The notes beneath the pieces are model-generated. The model had not been told where the DNA came from, made no database searches, and saw only the letters and a list, made by a program, of their open reading frames with translations. From Rheinheimera mangrovi (lineage in GTDB: Bacteria; Pseudomonadota; Gammaproteobacteria; Enterobacterales; Alteromonadaceae): a DNA stretch of 64,000 bases. Position numbers and translations under genes: made by a program. Shown here piece by piece: positions 44,263 through 55,251 of the stretch. The stretch is from NCBI RefSeq assembly GCF_003990335.1, contig NZ_CP034683.1, positions 1,750,501-1,814,500 of the forward strand. The letters are read 5' to 3'. The stretch's first letter is position 1. Every line of letters starts with the position of its first letter.

Positions 44263-45570
44263 TTAACTGTTTCTACCGGCATCGGGGTTGTTAAAACATT
44301 CTGCATCAAACTGATTTTCGCTTTTGGCGATAAGGCAGGATACCATGGCATCACCTGTGATATTCACAGCAGTGCGGGTCATATCTAATAGACGGTCTAC
44401 ACCAATAATCAGCGCTATACCTTCGACAGGCAAACCGACTTGCTGCAAAACCATAGCCAACATAATCAAACCTACGCCAGGCACTCCAGCAGTACCTACA
44501 GAGGCTAAAGTGGCTGTCAAAATAACCATCAGATAGTCCATAGTGGTTAAATCAACCTGAAATACCTGTGCAATAAATACAGTGGCAACACCCTGCATAA
44601 TGGCGGTTCCATCCATATTGATGGTTGCGCCCAAAGGAATAGTGAAGGAGGCAATATTGTTACTGACCCCCAGTTTTTTTGTAGTAGTTTCCATGTTAAC
44701 TGGAATAGTCGCGTTGCTGCTGGACATGCTAAAACCAAACAAAGCAGCATCTTTCATTTTCCGGAAAAACATCAGTGGATTTAAACCGCCGAAGACCCCG
44801 ATAAACAAACCGTAGACAATGAAACCATGGAAAAACAATACAAAAAGTACAGTGCTGAAATACCAGCCGAGGCTTTCCAGATCTTTCAAATCTAAACTGG
44901 TAAAAAGTTTGGCCATCAGAAAAAATACGCCATAAGGCGCTAAAGCCATCATAAAGCCAACCAGCTTCATCACTACTTCATTTAAGTCAGTAAACAAAGC
45001 CCGAACTCTGGCGCCTGCTTCACCAGTGAGTGCAACTGCTAATCCGAATAGCACTGAGAAGACGATAATTTGCAGCATTTCTCCTTTCGCCATGGCTTCA
45101 ACCGGGTTACTTGGGAACATGTTGATAAAGACTTGAGTAATAGACGGTGCTTGTTGCACGCTAAAATTTGCATCTGCCGTCATTTGTACACCAGTACCTG
45201 GAGACACCAGCAGTGCAAAAAAGATGGCGATGGCGATGGCGATGGCTGTAGTGAGAATATACAAACCTACAGACTTGCCACCCAGGCGCCCAAGTGTACT
45301 GCCATCACTTAACGAACTGGTCCCACAGACCAAAGAGACAAAAACTAAAGGAACCACCAGCATTTTTAAGCTTGCGACAAAAATTTGCCCGCCAGCATGA
45401 AAAATGCCGTCAACAAAAAATGCCCGCAGACCTAATTCAACGCCAAATAAACTCAAGGTCCGTTCGGCTTCACCTGCTAACAGAAATTTAAACAATGCAC
45501 CGACCAGGATACCCAGTGCCATACCGATCAGAATACGTGGAGTTAGACCCAATTTCTTTTTAGACGTCAT
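44263..45570 (-). CDS. Dicarboxylate/amino acid:cation symporter (DAACS family)
   Basis: 435 residues with eight predicted membrane helices and two re-entrant hairpins. The serine-rich SSSNATIPVN hairpin, the NMDGTAIMQGV motif in helix 7, and the VDRLLDMTRTAVNITGD segment of helix 8 are typical of GltP/GltT/DctA carriers. Na+- or H+-coupled uptake of glutamate, aspartate or C4-dicarboxylates; the exact substrate is unclear. The second hydrophobic block contains a run of alternating Ala-Ile encoded by four GATGGC units (45223-45246). Confidence 0.93.
   Translation of the reverse strand: MTSKKKLGLTPRILIGMALGILVGALFKFLLAGEAERTLSLFGVELGLRAFFVDGIFHAGGQIFVASLKMLVVPLVFVSLVCGTSSLSDGSTLGRLGGKSVGLYILTTAIAIAIAIFFALLVSPGTGVQMTADANFSVQQAPSITQVFINMFPSNPVEAMAKGEMLQIIVFSVLFGLAVALTGEAGARVRALFTDLNEVVMKLVGFMMALAPYGVFFLMAKLFTSLDLKDLESLGWYFSTVLFVLFFHGFIVYGLFIGVFGGLNPLMFFRKMKDAALFGFSMSSSNATIPVNMETTTKKLGVSNNIASFTIPLGATINMDGTAIMQGVATVFIAQVFQVDLTTMDYLMVILTATLASVGTAGVPGVGLIMLAMVLQQVGLPVEGIALIIGVDRLLDMTRTAVNITGDAMVSCLIAKSENQFDAECFNNPDAGRNS
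45223..45246. repeat. Hexanucleotide tandem repeat (GATGGC)x4
   Basis: Four perfect copies inside the symporter gene, coding Ala-Ile repeats in a membrane helix on the minus strand. Unit length is a multiple of three, so copy-number change would lengthen the helix without a frameshift. Confidence 0.9.
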
Positions 45571-45737
45571 TTCTATTTTTTATCAGACCAGAAAATGTCG
45601 CTAAGCCTAACAGTTTGTGAGTCAAAAGAAAAACCACAACGAACTGAATTATTTTACGCTTTGGCTTAACCCCATCTGAAAGTTTCGACTAAGCTAGAAT
45701 AATTACAATAAGTTAGCGCATCCAATGGAGAGTCCAG

Positions 45738-47945
45738 ATGCTTAGAGTCCGGTGCTACTTTGTCATCATTCTTTTGTTTCTGTTGGCATCCTGTGGCGGT
45801 GGTGGAGGCACCATTAGTGACGACGATGACGGTGGCGGCTCTACCGAAGTGATAAGCATCAGTCTGGCGTTAACAAGCGCATCTGCTGTGGTGTCCTCAG
45901 AAGTGAGTAAAGCCCAGCCTCTGACCTTAACTGCGACTTTAACTTCTTCAACCGGTCGTTCTATGGCGGGTCAGTTGGTCACTTTTAGTTTTAATGACGC
46001 GCTTCTGGCCAGTTTTAATAACGAAGCCGGCACAGCGCAGACAAATAGCAGTGGTATTGCGGTAATCGGGGTTGTTGTTGGTACCAAAAGTGGCGCCGGC
46101 ACAATAGCCGCCACTTTAACCGGCGGACAATCTGCGACCATCAGTTTTGCTTCAGCCGGAGATGCTGATGATGTGGAACCTGAAAAGCCTGTGGGCTCAC
46201 TTCGTCTCATTGCAGACAGCCTGCAATTAGGCTCAGGCAATACAGCAAAGGTGGCGGTGTCAGCGGTCGTTCTCGATGCCAACAATGTACTGCAGCCCGG
46301 AGTGACTGTGCAATTCAGTACCAGTTCCGGTCAACTGGAGGTAGTGAGTGCTGTGACAGAATCGGACGGCGTAGCCAAAGCCAACCTGTCCAGCAGTATA
46401 GACCCTTCACTACGGACTATCACTGTCACGGCAGCGGTGGGAGATAAACTCGCTACATTAGATATTAACGTCATAGGCACAGCCATTCTGATCAGTGCGC
46501 CACGCTCGATGGTGTTGTCTGACGAAGTCTCCATTACCGCAGATTTAACTGACTTTGATGGCAAAGGTATTCAGGGTAGAACTTTAACTGTGACATCAGC
46601 TTTAGGTAATCCTGTCAGCAGTACTTCACTGGTCACAGCTGGCAATAGCGGTCGGGTTTCCTTCACCTACAGAGCCGTCCAGGGCGGTACAGATGAACTG
46701 ACTGTTGTGGGGCTGGGCGCTACGGCTGTTGCTACTATCAGCATTCAGGCAGATCAGTTCCGCTTTTTAAATACGGACGTCATAGAAGTCCCACTTGGCA
46801 TTGAGCAGTCACTTACCGCGGAATGGCTGGTGAACAATTTACCTAATGCCGGCAAAGCGCTTAACTTCACTACCACCAGAGGAACTTTGGGATTACTGAC
46901 AGGAAATGTTACTCAGGTTTCTGTGGATCAAACAACGAATGCGCAAGGTCAGGCTTCGGTTTTGGTTGCCTCCAATTTTGCTGGTTTTGCCAATATTGCA
47001 GCGACTGAAGTTCGGTCCGGAGCCACGGATTTATTGACCACTCAAACTCAGATAGAGTTTATTGCCACAGTGCCGGATACCATAGCCGTGTCCGCTTTTC
47101 CTGCTCAGTTAGGCCCAGGTGAACAAAGTGTTGTTCGCTCTGTCGTGCGTGATAAGAATAATAATCCTGTGAAAAACCGCTCAGTGGCCTTTACTCTGGA
47201 TGGCGCTCCTGGTGGCCAAATTAATCCGGCAGTGGCGATCACCGATTCTCAGGGGCTCGCCAGTACAGTCTTTACGGCTGACAATACGACTGGGGCTGGG
47301 ACAGGTGCGAATTTAAACGTTTTAGCTACAGTACTTAATACGACGCCAGTGGTCAGGGGGAACACTCCTGTATCTGTCGGATCCAGGACTTTGTTTTTCC
47401 GCTTTGGTACAGGCAATAGCATCATCGCTCCAAGTAATTCTTTGTTTGCACAGGAGTTTTCGATTTTGGTCACGGATTCTTCAGGTAATCCTGTGGCGGG
47501 GCAGGAGTTGAACGTTTCTGTAGTGCCTTTAAGCTATAACAAAGGCTTTTGGATGGCAGTTCCCGATCTAATTGATTTTGAGTATTGGGATTCCGTGATC
47601 ACCAGCCCTGACTGTGCAAGTGAAGATGTGAATAACAATGGTATTTTGGATCCGGGTGAAGACCTCAATGGAAATGGTCAGCTAACGCCGGGTAATGTGG
47701 CTTCGGTTCCCCGTACAGTGCAAGCTGATGACAATGGTATTGCTACCTTTGATTTAACCTATACCAGAGATTTTGCCCCATGGACCAGAGTATTATTGTC
47801 TGTGACAGGTTTTGCCGATGGAACTGAAAACATTGCAAGCCGGGAATATCGGATTTTGGTTTCGGGTGAGTATGTCTCAGATGAGACCGCTAAACCGGCA
47901 AGTAATCCTTTTGGTAGCGGCGCTTTGTGCAGCAATACCAATTAA
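45738..47945 (+). CDS. Ig-like repeat surface lipoprotein
   Basis: 735 residues. The signal ends at LLASC, giving a lipoprotein, followed by a Gly/Asp-rich linker. Repeated bacterial Ig-like (Big_1/invasin-type) domains of about 90-100 residues fill residues 40-560, shown by recurring G-xxV-x-F-S and TDSQGLA-T units (NSSGIAVIGVVVGTKSGAGTI, ESDGVAKANLSS, DSQGLASTVFTAD). A late segment DVNNNGILDPGEDLNGNGQL (about residue 635) has the spacing of EF-hand/dockerin-like calcium loops. Likely adhesin or cell-surface structural protein; partner unknown. Confidence 0.85.
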   Translation: MLRVRCYFVIILLFLLASCGGGGGTISDDDDGGGSTEVISISLALTSASAVVSSEVSKAQPLTLTATLTSSTGRSMAGQLVTFSFNDALLASFNNEAGTAQTNSSGIAVIGVVVGTKSGAGTIAATLTGGQSATISFASAGDADDVEPEKPVGSLRLIADSLQLGSGNTAKVAVSAVVLDANNVLQPGVTVQFSTSSGQLEVVSAVTESDGVAKANLSSSIDPSLRTITVTAAVGDKLATLDINVIGTAILISAPRSMVLSDEVSITADLTDFDGKGIQGRTLTVTSALGNPVSSTSLVTAGNSGRVSFTYRAVQGGTDELTVVGLGATAVATISIQADQFRFLNTDVIEVPLGIEQSLTAEWLVNNLPNAGKALNFTTTRGTLGLLTGNVTQVSVDQTTNAQGQASVLVASNFAGFANIAATEVRSGATDLLTTQTQIEFIATVPDTIAVSAFPAQLGPGEQSVVRSVVRDKNNNPVKNRSVAFTLDGAPGGQINPAVAITDSQGLASTVFTADNTTGAGTGANLNVLATVLNTTPVVRGNTPVSVGSRTLFFRFGTGNSIIAPSNSLFAQEFSILVTDSSGNPVAGQELNVSVVPLSYNKGFWMAVPDLIDFEYWDSVITSPDCASEDVNNNGILDPGEDLNGNGQLTPGNVASVPRTVQADDNGIATFDLTYTRDFAPWTRVLLSVTGFADGTENIASREYRILVSGEYVSDETAKPASNPFGSGALCSNTN

Positions 47946-47979
47946 AGCTAAGCTGCAGCTGTTGTCTGTACCGTGGCAT

Positions 47980-48006
47980 AAAAAAGGCGGAATGTTTATC
48001 CGCCTT
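47980..48006 (-). terminator. Terminator of astB
   Basis: On the minus strand AAGGCGGA, a 7-nt loop and TCCGCCTT are followed by T4, 27 nt beyond the astB stop. It also lies downstream of the convergent Ig-like lipoprotein gene. Confidence 0.8.
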
Positions 48007-48032
48007 ATGTTGTTAATCTGTCCGTTAATTTG

Positions 48033-49376
48033 TCAATTACGCTGGAACTGATAAACAGAACCGAGTTTCAGGATTTTTGTCAGCTCATCCAATGCCTGAC
48101 GGCTTTCAACCAGCAGCTGAGGATCGGCTAAATCGGCTTCGCTGATCTCGTCACGATAGTGCGTGTCTACCCACTGATTTAAGTGGATAAACAAGCTGTT
48201 GTTCATCAGCACGGCCGGATTAACAGCCTGATGTTCTGCGTCGCTCATGGCCACACGCAAGCGTAAGCACGCCGGACCACCGCCATTTTGCATACTTTGT
48301 TTGACATCAAAATAATGCACCTGGCGCACCGGAGTACCACGGCCTGTCAGCTGCTCCAGATATGCAGAAACCGTAGCACTGTCACGGCATTCTGTTGGTG
48401 CGATAATCGCCATATCACCATTGGGTAAAGTGACCAGTTGAGTGTTAAACAAATAGGTTTTCACGGCTTCTGCGACCGACACCTCAGAGGTTTTGACTTC
48501 AATAAAATGCAGATCAGCAGCAGAGCCAAACTTACGACGAATTTCGTCCAGCTTGTTTTGGGTGTCAACAAAAGCCTGTTCGTGGAAAAACAGCACATTC
48601 TGGTTACCCACTGCTATCACATCGTTATGAAACACACCCTGATCAATCACGTCCGGGTTTTGTTGCATCATCACAGCACCGTTCTCGGATAAACCGTGCA
48701 GACGGGCTACTGCTTCACAGGCTTCCAGCGTATGCCGGGCAGGGAAGCGTTTAGGCGCAGGTTTAGATGAGTCAAAGGCGTAGCGGCCGTATACAAACAG
48801 CTCGACACCTGACTTACCGTAGTCACTGCATAAACGGGTATGATTGGCTGCACCTTCATCACCAAAGTGATCGTTGTCCGGCAGATGCTGGTGATGCGCA
48901 AAATGTTTGTCATCACTGAACATGGCTTTGAGAATACGACCTGTGGTGACAGGTTCCAGTGAGCGGTGAAACTTATTGGTTAAGTTCGCCGGCGTAAAAT
49001 GAATCTTACCATCCGCCGTATCTGCACTGGGCGAAATAGTGGCGGCGTTGGCTGTCCACATACTGGAGGCCGAACAAACGGCCTTCAGTACAGCGGGTGC
49101 TTGTTTTGCTGCTTTACTAATCACTTCACTGTCAGTGCCGGTAAAACCTAAACGTCTTAAGGTATAGACATCAGGTCTTTCCTGTGGCGCCAGTACGCCT
49201 TGTATTAACCCCAGTTCAGACAGAGATTTCATCTTCTGCAAGCCCTGCTTAGCAGCTTGTTTCGGACTGGAGGTATTTTTGGCGTTATTGAGAGAGGCAA
49301 CGTTGCCGATGGATAATCCGGCATAGTTGTGTGTCGGCCCGACGAGGCCGTCAAAGTTTGCTTCAAAGAACTTCAT
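48033..49376 (-). CDS. astB: N-succinylarginine dihydrolase
   Basis: 447 residues, second step of the arginine succinyltransferase (AST) pathway: succinylarginine to succinylornithine, CO2 and ammonia. The N-terminus [21 protein letters not shown] and the C-terminal catalytic Cys in [11 protein letters not shown] (C370) are diagnostic. The other ast genes are not adjacent, so the gene is isolated. AAGGAA lies upstream of the start. Confidence 0.96.
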   Translation of the reverse strand: MKFFEANFDGLVGPTHNYAGLSIGNVASLNNAKNTSSPKQAAKQGLQKMKSLSELGLIQGVLAPQERPDVYTLRRLGFTGTDSEVISKAAKQAPAVLKAVCSASSMWTANAATISPSADTADGKIHFTPANLTNKFHRSLEPVTTGRILKAMFSDDKHFAHHQHLPDNDHFGDEGAANHTRLCSDYGKSGVELFVYGRYAFDSSKPAPKRFPARHTLEACEAVARLHGLSENGAVMMQQNPDVIDQGVFHNDVIAVGNQNVLFFHEQAFVDTQNKLDEIRRKFGSAADLHFIEVKTSEVSVAEAVKTYLFNTQLVTLPNGDMAIIAPTECRDSATVSAYLEQLTGRGTPVRQVHYFDVKQSMQNGGGPACLRLRVAMSDAEHQAVNPAVLMNNSLFIHLNQWVDTHYRDEISEADLADPQLLVESRQALDELTKILKLGSVYQFQRN

Positions 49377-49739
49377 TTTTGCTTTATTCCTTCATTTTTG
49401 GGAAGGGGCACTGCTTTTATTATTATTGCGGCCGTTGCTTCATTTTTTTTCCGCTGGCACTGAAAATCACAGCTTTACCGGCCGTAACTGCAGTGACTCT
49501 GGGAAACTAACCCCCGTAGTTATAGCCATAGCCAGATAGTCAGCCGTTGAGCTTGCCTCTTTGCTGTGACTTTTTTACTTTATGCAGGAGCCGCTGATTT
49601 ATTCAGCGAAAAGTCACTAAATTGTGACCTTCTGGCATAATAATGAACTTATTCTCTTGTCACAACTTGAGTTTACGGATATACGTTAAAAAAGAAGTGC
49701 CCGCCGGCACGCTAAAAGGTCAGGGATCTCAATCATAAA
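49377..49739. promoter_or_regulatory. Divergent promoter region astB/topA
   Basis: 363 bp without a supported gene. It holds an inverted repeat GTCAC-6 nt-GTGAC (49613-49628) just before an extended -10 like TGGCATAAT (49633-49641), the best candidate for a topA promoter about 100 nt upstream of the start. Two further TGTGAC/GTCACA half-sites are nearby (49565 and 49658), but their spacing does not fit CRP. Confidence 0.45.
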
Positions 49740-52337
49740 ATGGCGAAATCACTAGTCATAGTCGAATCACCAGCGAAAGCTAAAACTATCAATAAGTACC
49801 TTGGAAATGACTTTATCGTCAAATCCAGCGTAGGCCATATCCGCGATCTGCCAACGAGCAGCAACAAAGATAAAGTCAAAGAAGACAAGACGAAGCTCAG
49901 CAAAGAGCAAAAAGAGTATCAGGCTCTGGTTGAACGTATGGGTATAGATCCAAACAACAACTGGCAGGCCCGCTATGAAATTTTGCCTGGCAAAGAAAAA
50001 GTCGTCAAAGAGCTGAAAGCTCTGGCTGAAAAAGCAGACACTGTTTATCTGGCAACGGACTTAGACCGGGAAGGGGAGGCGATAGCCTGGCACCTTCAGG
50101 AAATTATTGGTGGCGAACATCAGAAGTTTAAACGTGTGGTGTTTAACGAGATCACTCAAAACGCCATTAAAAATGCTTTCGTTGAACCAGGTGAAGTGAA
50201 TCAGCACCGTGTAAATGCGCAGCAAGCCCGTCGCTTTTTAGACCGGGTTGTTGGCTTTATGGTGTCGCCATTGTTGTGGAAAAAAGTCGCCCGTGGCTTA
50301 TCTGCTGGCCGTGTACAGTCTGTCGCTGTGCGTTTAGTGGTAGAGCGTGAGCGTGAAATTAAAGCTTTTGTGCCGGAAGAATACTGGACTGTTGCCGCAG
50401 ACACCCTGACCAAAACGGGTGTAAACCTGCAACTGGATGTGGCTAAACAGGCCGGAAAAGCCTTCAGACCGGAAAATAAAGCTCAGACTGATGCTGCTGT
50501 GGCTGTGTTGCAAAAAGCCAGCTATCAGGTCACTGAGCGCGAAGATAAGCCATCGAGCAGTAAAGCTCAGGCGCCTTTTATCACCTCGACCTTACAACAA
50601 GCTGCCAGTACCCGTTTAGGTTATGGTGTGAAAAAAACCATGATGCTGGCGCAGCGCTTGTACGAAGCCGGTCACATTACCTATATGCGTACCGACTCGA
50701 CCAACTTAAGTGTGGATGCACTTACCGCTTGTCGCGATTATATTGAACAAAGTTTTGGTGCTAAGTATCTGCCGGAACAACCCTTAAGTTATGGCAGCAA
50801 AGCCAATGCTCAGGAAGCGCACGAAGCCATTCGTCCATCTGATGTGTTTGTTTTAGCCAGCAGTCTGCAGGATATGGAAGCCGATGCCCGTAAGCTTTAC
50901 GAGCTGATTTGGCGCCAGTTTGTTGCCTGCCAAATGCCATCAGCTCAATATGATGTGACGACCATCACTGTCACCGCAGCTGACTTTGAATTAAAAGCTA
51001 AAGGCCGTGTATTACGTTTTGACGGCTGGACCAAAGTGCAGCCTGCGCAAAAACGCAAAGACGAAGAAGAGCTGGAACTGCCGGATGTCAAACCGGGCGA
51101 AACCTTAACGCTGGAACAGTTAGCTCCTGCTCAGCATTTTACCAAACCACCGGCACGTTTTAGCGAAGCCAGTTTAGTAAAAGAACTGGAAAAACGCGGT
51201 ATAGGCCGTCCTTCGACTTACGCAGCCATTATTTCCACTATTCAGGAACGTGGTTATGTCAAAGTAGACAACCGTCGTTTCTATGCTGAGAAAATGGGTG
51301 AAATTGTTACAGACCGTTTAGTCGAAAACTTCAGCGATTTAATGAGTTACGACTTCACCGCTAATATGGAAGTCCGGCTGGATGATATAGCTCAGGGCGA
51401 ACTGCAGTGGAAGAAGGTTCTGGACCAATTCTACGGTGATTTTTCTCATCAGTTAAAAACCGCAGAATCTGATCCTGAGCAAGGTGGCATGCGCACCAAT
51501 CAGTTTGTGCTGACTGACATTGCCTGCCCGACTTGTGGCCGTCAGATGGGTATTCGTACCGCCTCTACCGGGGTGTTTTTGGGCTGTTCAGGCTACAACC
51601 TGCCGCCGAAAGAGCGTTGTACCACCACCATGAACCTGACACCAGGTGATGATGCGGTTGAAGTAGCCGACGATGACGAACTGGAAACCGAAGTACTGCG
51701 TCATAAAAAGCGTTGTGCTAAATGTGGCACTGCCATGGATCATTACCTGATAGACGAGCAGCGTAAGCTTTATGTCTGTGGTAATAACCCGGGTTGTGAT
51801 GGTTATCTGGTTGAATCCGGTGTGTTTAAGCTCAAAGGTTATGACGGCCCGCTGATCGAATGTGAAAAGTGTGGCAGCGATATGCAGCTCAAATCAGGCC
51901 GTTTTGGTAAGTACTTTGGTTGTACCAATGACGCCTGTAAAAACACCCGTAAGCTGCTGAAAAATGGTGAAGCTGCGCCGCCAAAAGAAGATCCGGTGCA
52001 TTTGCCTGAGCTCAAATGCGAAAAGTCAGATACCTATTTTGTGTTGCGTGATGGTGCCGCAGGTTTATTCCTCGCTGCCGCGACTTTCCCTAAATCCAGG
52101 GAAACACGAGCGCCTCTGGTGTCTGAACTGGCTCGCTTTAAAGATCGTATTATGCCGAAGTTCCACTATTTGGCAGAAGCTCCTGCAGCTGATGCTTCTG
52201 GTAATCCGACCATCATCCGCTGGAGTCGCAAAACAAAGCAGCAGTATGTGATGACGGAGAAAGACGGCAAAGCCACAGGCTGGTCTGCCTGGTTCGAAAA
52301 TGGCCGCTGGGTAGTCACCAAAGAAAAAGAGAAGTGA
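49740..52337 (+). CDS. topA: DNA topoisomerase I
   Basis: 865 residues, relaxes negative supercoils. Toprim domain at the N-terminus ([30 protein letters not shown]), the catalytic tyrosine Y315 in [10 protein letters not shown], and three or more C-terminal zinc-ribbon modules with CxxC pairs ([27 protein letters not shown]). Length equals E. coli TopA (865). In E. coli topA and cysB are adjacent; here two minus-strand genes lie between them. Confidence 0.98.
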   Translation: MAKSLVIVESPAKAKTINKYLGNDFIVKSSVGHIRDLPTSSNKDKVKEDKTKLSKEQKEYQALVERMGIDPNNNWQARYEILPGKEKVVKELKALAEKADTVYLATDLDREGEAIAWHLQEIIGGEHQKFKRVVFNEITQNAIKNAFVEPGEVNQHRVNAQQARRFLDRVVGFMVSPLLWKKVARGLSAGRVQSVAVRLVVEREREIKAFVPEEYWTVAADTLTKTGVNLQLDVAKQAGKAFRPENKAQTDAAVAVLQKASYQVTEREDKPSSSKAQAPFITSTLQQAASTRLGYGVKKTMMLAQRLYEAGHITYMRTDSTNLSVDALTACRDYIEQSFGAKYLPEQPLSYGSKANAQEAHEAIRPSDVFVLASSLQDMEADARKLYELIWRQFVACQMPSAQYDVTTITVTAADFELKAKGRVLRFDGWTKVQPAQKRKDEEELELPDVKPGETLTLEQLAPAQHFTKPPARFSEASLVKELEKRGIGRPSTYAAIISTIQERGYVKVDNRRFYAEKMGEIVTDRLVENFSDLMSYDFTANMEVRLDDIAQGELQWKKVLDQFYGDFSHQLKTAESDPEQGGMRTNQFVLTDIACPTCGRQMGIRTASTGVFLGCSGYNLPPKERCTTTMNLTPGDDAVEVADDDELETEVLRHKKRCAKCGTAMDHYLIDEQRKLYVCGNNPGCDGYLVESGVFKLKGYDGPLIECEKCGSDMQLKSGRFGKYFGCTNDACKNTRKLLKNGEAAPPKEDPVHLPELKCEKSDTYFVLRDGAAGLFLAAATFPKSRETRAPLVSELARFKDRIMPKFHYLAEAPAADASGNPTIIRWSRKTKQQYVMTEKDGKATGWSAWFENGRWVVTKEKEK

Positions 52338-52353
52338 TTTCACTGTAATAAAG

Positions 52354-52375
52354 AAGGCGCTGAGGCGCCTTTTTT
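52354..52375 (+). terminator. Terminator of topA
   Basis: AAGGCGC, loop TGAG, GCGCCTT then further T residues, 16 nt after the topA stop. Confidence 0.85.
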
Positions 52376-52388
52376 AATGTCTGAGCAC

Positions 52389-52556
52389 TATACCCAAAGT
52401 AATTGGAATTGCAGGGAGGCCCCAGGAGCATAGAAGTCCTATGTGCAATTGGATTGAGGCGAGAATGCGCACGCAACGCTAAGTAGATATTTTCTCTATA
52501 TGTCTGGGGCGAGAGCACGCAGTCAACAAAGCTATAGCTTCAAGTACGCAGGGATA
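52389..52556. repeat. ERIC-type repeat, copy 3, with internal insertion
   Basis: Plus-strand orientation: TATACCCAAAGTAATTGGAA, then the core CCCCAGGAGCATAGAAGTCC, and at the far end CTGGGGCGAGAGCACGCAG and AGCTTCAAGTACGCAGGG. Compared with the copy at 30574-30699 about 14 nt are missing before the core, and roughly 58 nt (about 52445-52502) are inserted between CTATGTG and CTGGGG. It lies between topA and the convergent 253-aa gene. Confidence 0.8.
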
Positions 52557-52557
52557 G

Positions 52558-53319
52558 TTACCACTTTCGTTTCGGGGCAAATAGTACATCCAAATCGTTG
52601 TTTTCCTGCTCTGCTTTTTTCTGCCTGTCGCGCAGGTTACCATCTTTCAGTTCAGTGGCAATATCTTCCAGTATGGTCATCACTTCACTTTTACGATTTG
52701 TTACATAGTCATCTATATGAGCACAGTTCGATAAAGTAGCGAGCGCTTTTTCGTAGCATTGACGTGCAGACCCCAACATATTGCTTGAACGAGCCTGATG
52801 GCCACGCTTCACCTGGCTTTCAACATTAATACGTAGCTGCAGCATCTCCAGCCGTCTGTCTTCCTGTACTACGGTTTGTGTATCAATATTGCCGCGGGCA
52901 TGTTCCGAGCGCAAAATTGTGCGCAGTTTCTTTATCCCCTGGATCATACCGATAATTTGCTTATCGTTGTCTGGCATGGTTAAGCCTTCGACGGTCAGAT
53001 CACCTGTTGCCGTTTCCTGCAAACGCGATTCTGTTTCACCAATACGCTTTTTAAGGTCTTTTGAAGTAGGCTCTAACTCAAGCATAGCTTTGAGAGTGAC
53101 TACTATACGTTTTAGCAGCATTTGTGTGATGCCTTTGGTAATAGGCACATTGGCCGCATTCAACAGAATGTCTTCTGTATCTTCGAGCAGCGATCTGAGT
53201 TTCGAAAACTCAGCGCGTTTCAGCGATGCCAGCCGCTCTTTATGTTGCTGCACTGCGTTGACAATCACGGCGATAACCACCAGTGCAACAACCAGTACAA
53301 TGATAATAGTAAAAAGCAT
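52558..53319 (-). CDS. Membrane-anchored coiled-coil protein of unknown function (253 aa)
   Basis: One N-terminal transmembrane helix (about 1-23, MLFTIIIVLVVALVVIAVIV) followed by a cytoplasmic, mostly helical and charged domain (LKRAEFSKLRSLLEDTEDILLN; ARQCYEKALATLSNC resembles a single TPR-like hairpin). Family not recognised with certainty; it looks like a conserved Alteromonadales hypothetical. It lies downstream of the histidine kinase gene on the same strand (87-nt gap). C-terminal tail DVLFAPKRKW is basic. Confidence 0.78.
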   Translation of the reverse strand: MLFTIIIVLVVALVVIAVIVNAVQQHKERLASLKRAEFSKLRSLLEDTEDILLNAANVPITKGITQMLLKRIVVTLKAMLELEPTSKDLKKRIGETESRLQETATGDLTVEGLTMPDNDKQIIGMIQGIKKLRTILRSEHARGNIDTQTVVQEDRRLEMLQLRINVESQVKRGHQARSSNMLGSARQCYEKALATLSNCAHIDDYVTNRKSEVMTILEDIATELKDGNLRDRQKKAEQENNDLDVLFAPKRKW

Positions 53320-53406
53320 CTAAACTCCGTTGCCCCCAGATTCTAAGAGGGGATTTCAGCTAAGGCCTGATTTTAAGGCGGGCCATGAAACATATCTACA
53401 GTAAGG

Positions 53407-54099
53407 TCAGGGTAAATACAGACTAAACATGGCACCGCCATACAGACCACCATTACTTAAGCGAATAAAACCAGTTTTACCATGATTTTTATGCGCTTTG
53501 GCTATTAACCCTGCAAAAAACAGGCCTAAACCTGTGCGGCCTGCTGCCAAATTTAAATTTTTCATTAGGGTATCGGCATTTTCCAGCATAAATTCAGGAT
53601 AGCCAGGGCCGTCATCGTGTAATTCAATAGCGAGGCCATATTCGGTCAGTTCTGCCCGTAGTAACAATCTACTTTTTGTATAACGCAATGCATTGACAAA
53701 CATGTCGTTCAGCAGGTTACTAACCAGATCGCTGTCAAAATACCAAAGTAATTCGCTGCTTTCCTGCACTTCAACCTGAATGTTTTTTTGAGTGCTGTAC
53801 ATTTCATTTTTCAGCAGGACTTCTTCGAATAAATCAGAGATGTAAAACTGATCTATTTGTAAAGGAAGTTGATTTTTTTCAATGCGGTACAAGGACAATA
53901 ATTGCAGCAAATTGATATTCAGCCTGTTGGCTTCATAGTGAATTCGGGACAATTCCTCCCGGCCATTGGTATCCAGCTGTTGTTGCTCTTGTTGCAGGTT
54001 ATCAATGGACTGGATCAATAAGCACAAAGAGTTTTTCATATCATGTGCTGCAGATGCCAGCACTGTTGCAAAGTCGATGGATGAGTCTGAACCTGACAT
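53407..54099 (-). CDS. Soluble sensor histidine kinase without visible sensor domain
   Basis: 230 residues from ATG 54099, chosen because GGGGAC lies just upstream. The phosphoacceptor helix starts SAAHDMKNSLCLLIQSID; the ATPase domain shows the N box NDMFVNALRYT, the G1 box ELHDDGPGYP and the G2 box GRTGLGLFFAGLIAKAH. No transmembrane segment or input domain is visible and no response regulator is adjacent, so it is an orphan in this window. Partner presumably lies elsewhere. Confidence 0.88.
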   Translation of the reverse strand: MSGSDSSIDFATVLASAAHDMKNSLCLLIQSIDNLQQEQQQLDTNGREELSRIHYEANRLNINLLQLLSLYRIEKNQLPLQIDQFYISDLFEEVLLKNEMYSTQKNIQVEVQESSELLWYFDSDLVSNLLNDMFVNALRYTKSRLLLRAELTEYGLAIELHDDGPGYPEFMLENADTLMKNLNLAAGRTGLGLFFAGLIAKAHKNHGKTGFIRLSNGGLYGGAMFSLYLP

Positions 54100-54170
54100 A
54101 CTGTCCCCGATGATCCCGTTGTACTGCCAATGACACAAAAACAGCAGTCTTTTTAGTTACTATTGGTTAT

Positions 54171-54203
54171 ATATTCCAAGTAAATCAAAATAAGTTGGAA
54201 TAT
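54171..54203. promoter_or_regulatory. Inverted repeat upstream of cysB
   Basis: Perfect 9-bp arms ATATTCCAA and TTGGAATAT with a 15-nt AT-rich spacer, centred about 70 bp before the cysB start and 70 bp before the divergent kinase start. Symmetric arms spaced like this suit LysR-type or other dimeric regulators; autoregulation by CysB is a reasonable guess. Confidence 0.5.
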
Positions 54204-54254
54204 CCAGATGAATATGTATAGTGTTTATATCATATGCCAAGAACGGATCACTGA

Positions 54255-55235
<981 letters not shown>

Positions 55236-55251
55236 ATGACCTGGTTAAATA

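Noticed and set aside
45223..45246. Phase-variable repeat in the symporter gene
   Set aside because: The six-base unit keeps the frame, so slippage cannot switch the gene off.
47946..47975. Additional ERIC fragment after the Ig lipoprotein
   Set aside because: Shares only AAGCTGCAGCT and a degenerate continuation with the repeat ends; too short to separate from chance.
49561..49665. CRP sites upstream of topA
   Set aside because: Several TGTGAC/GTCACA half-sites occur, but none has the TGTGA-6 nt-TCACA spacing.
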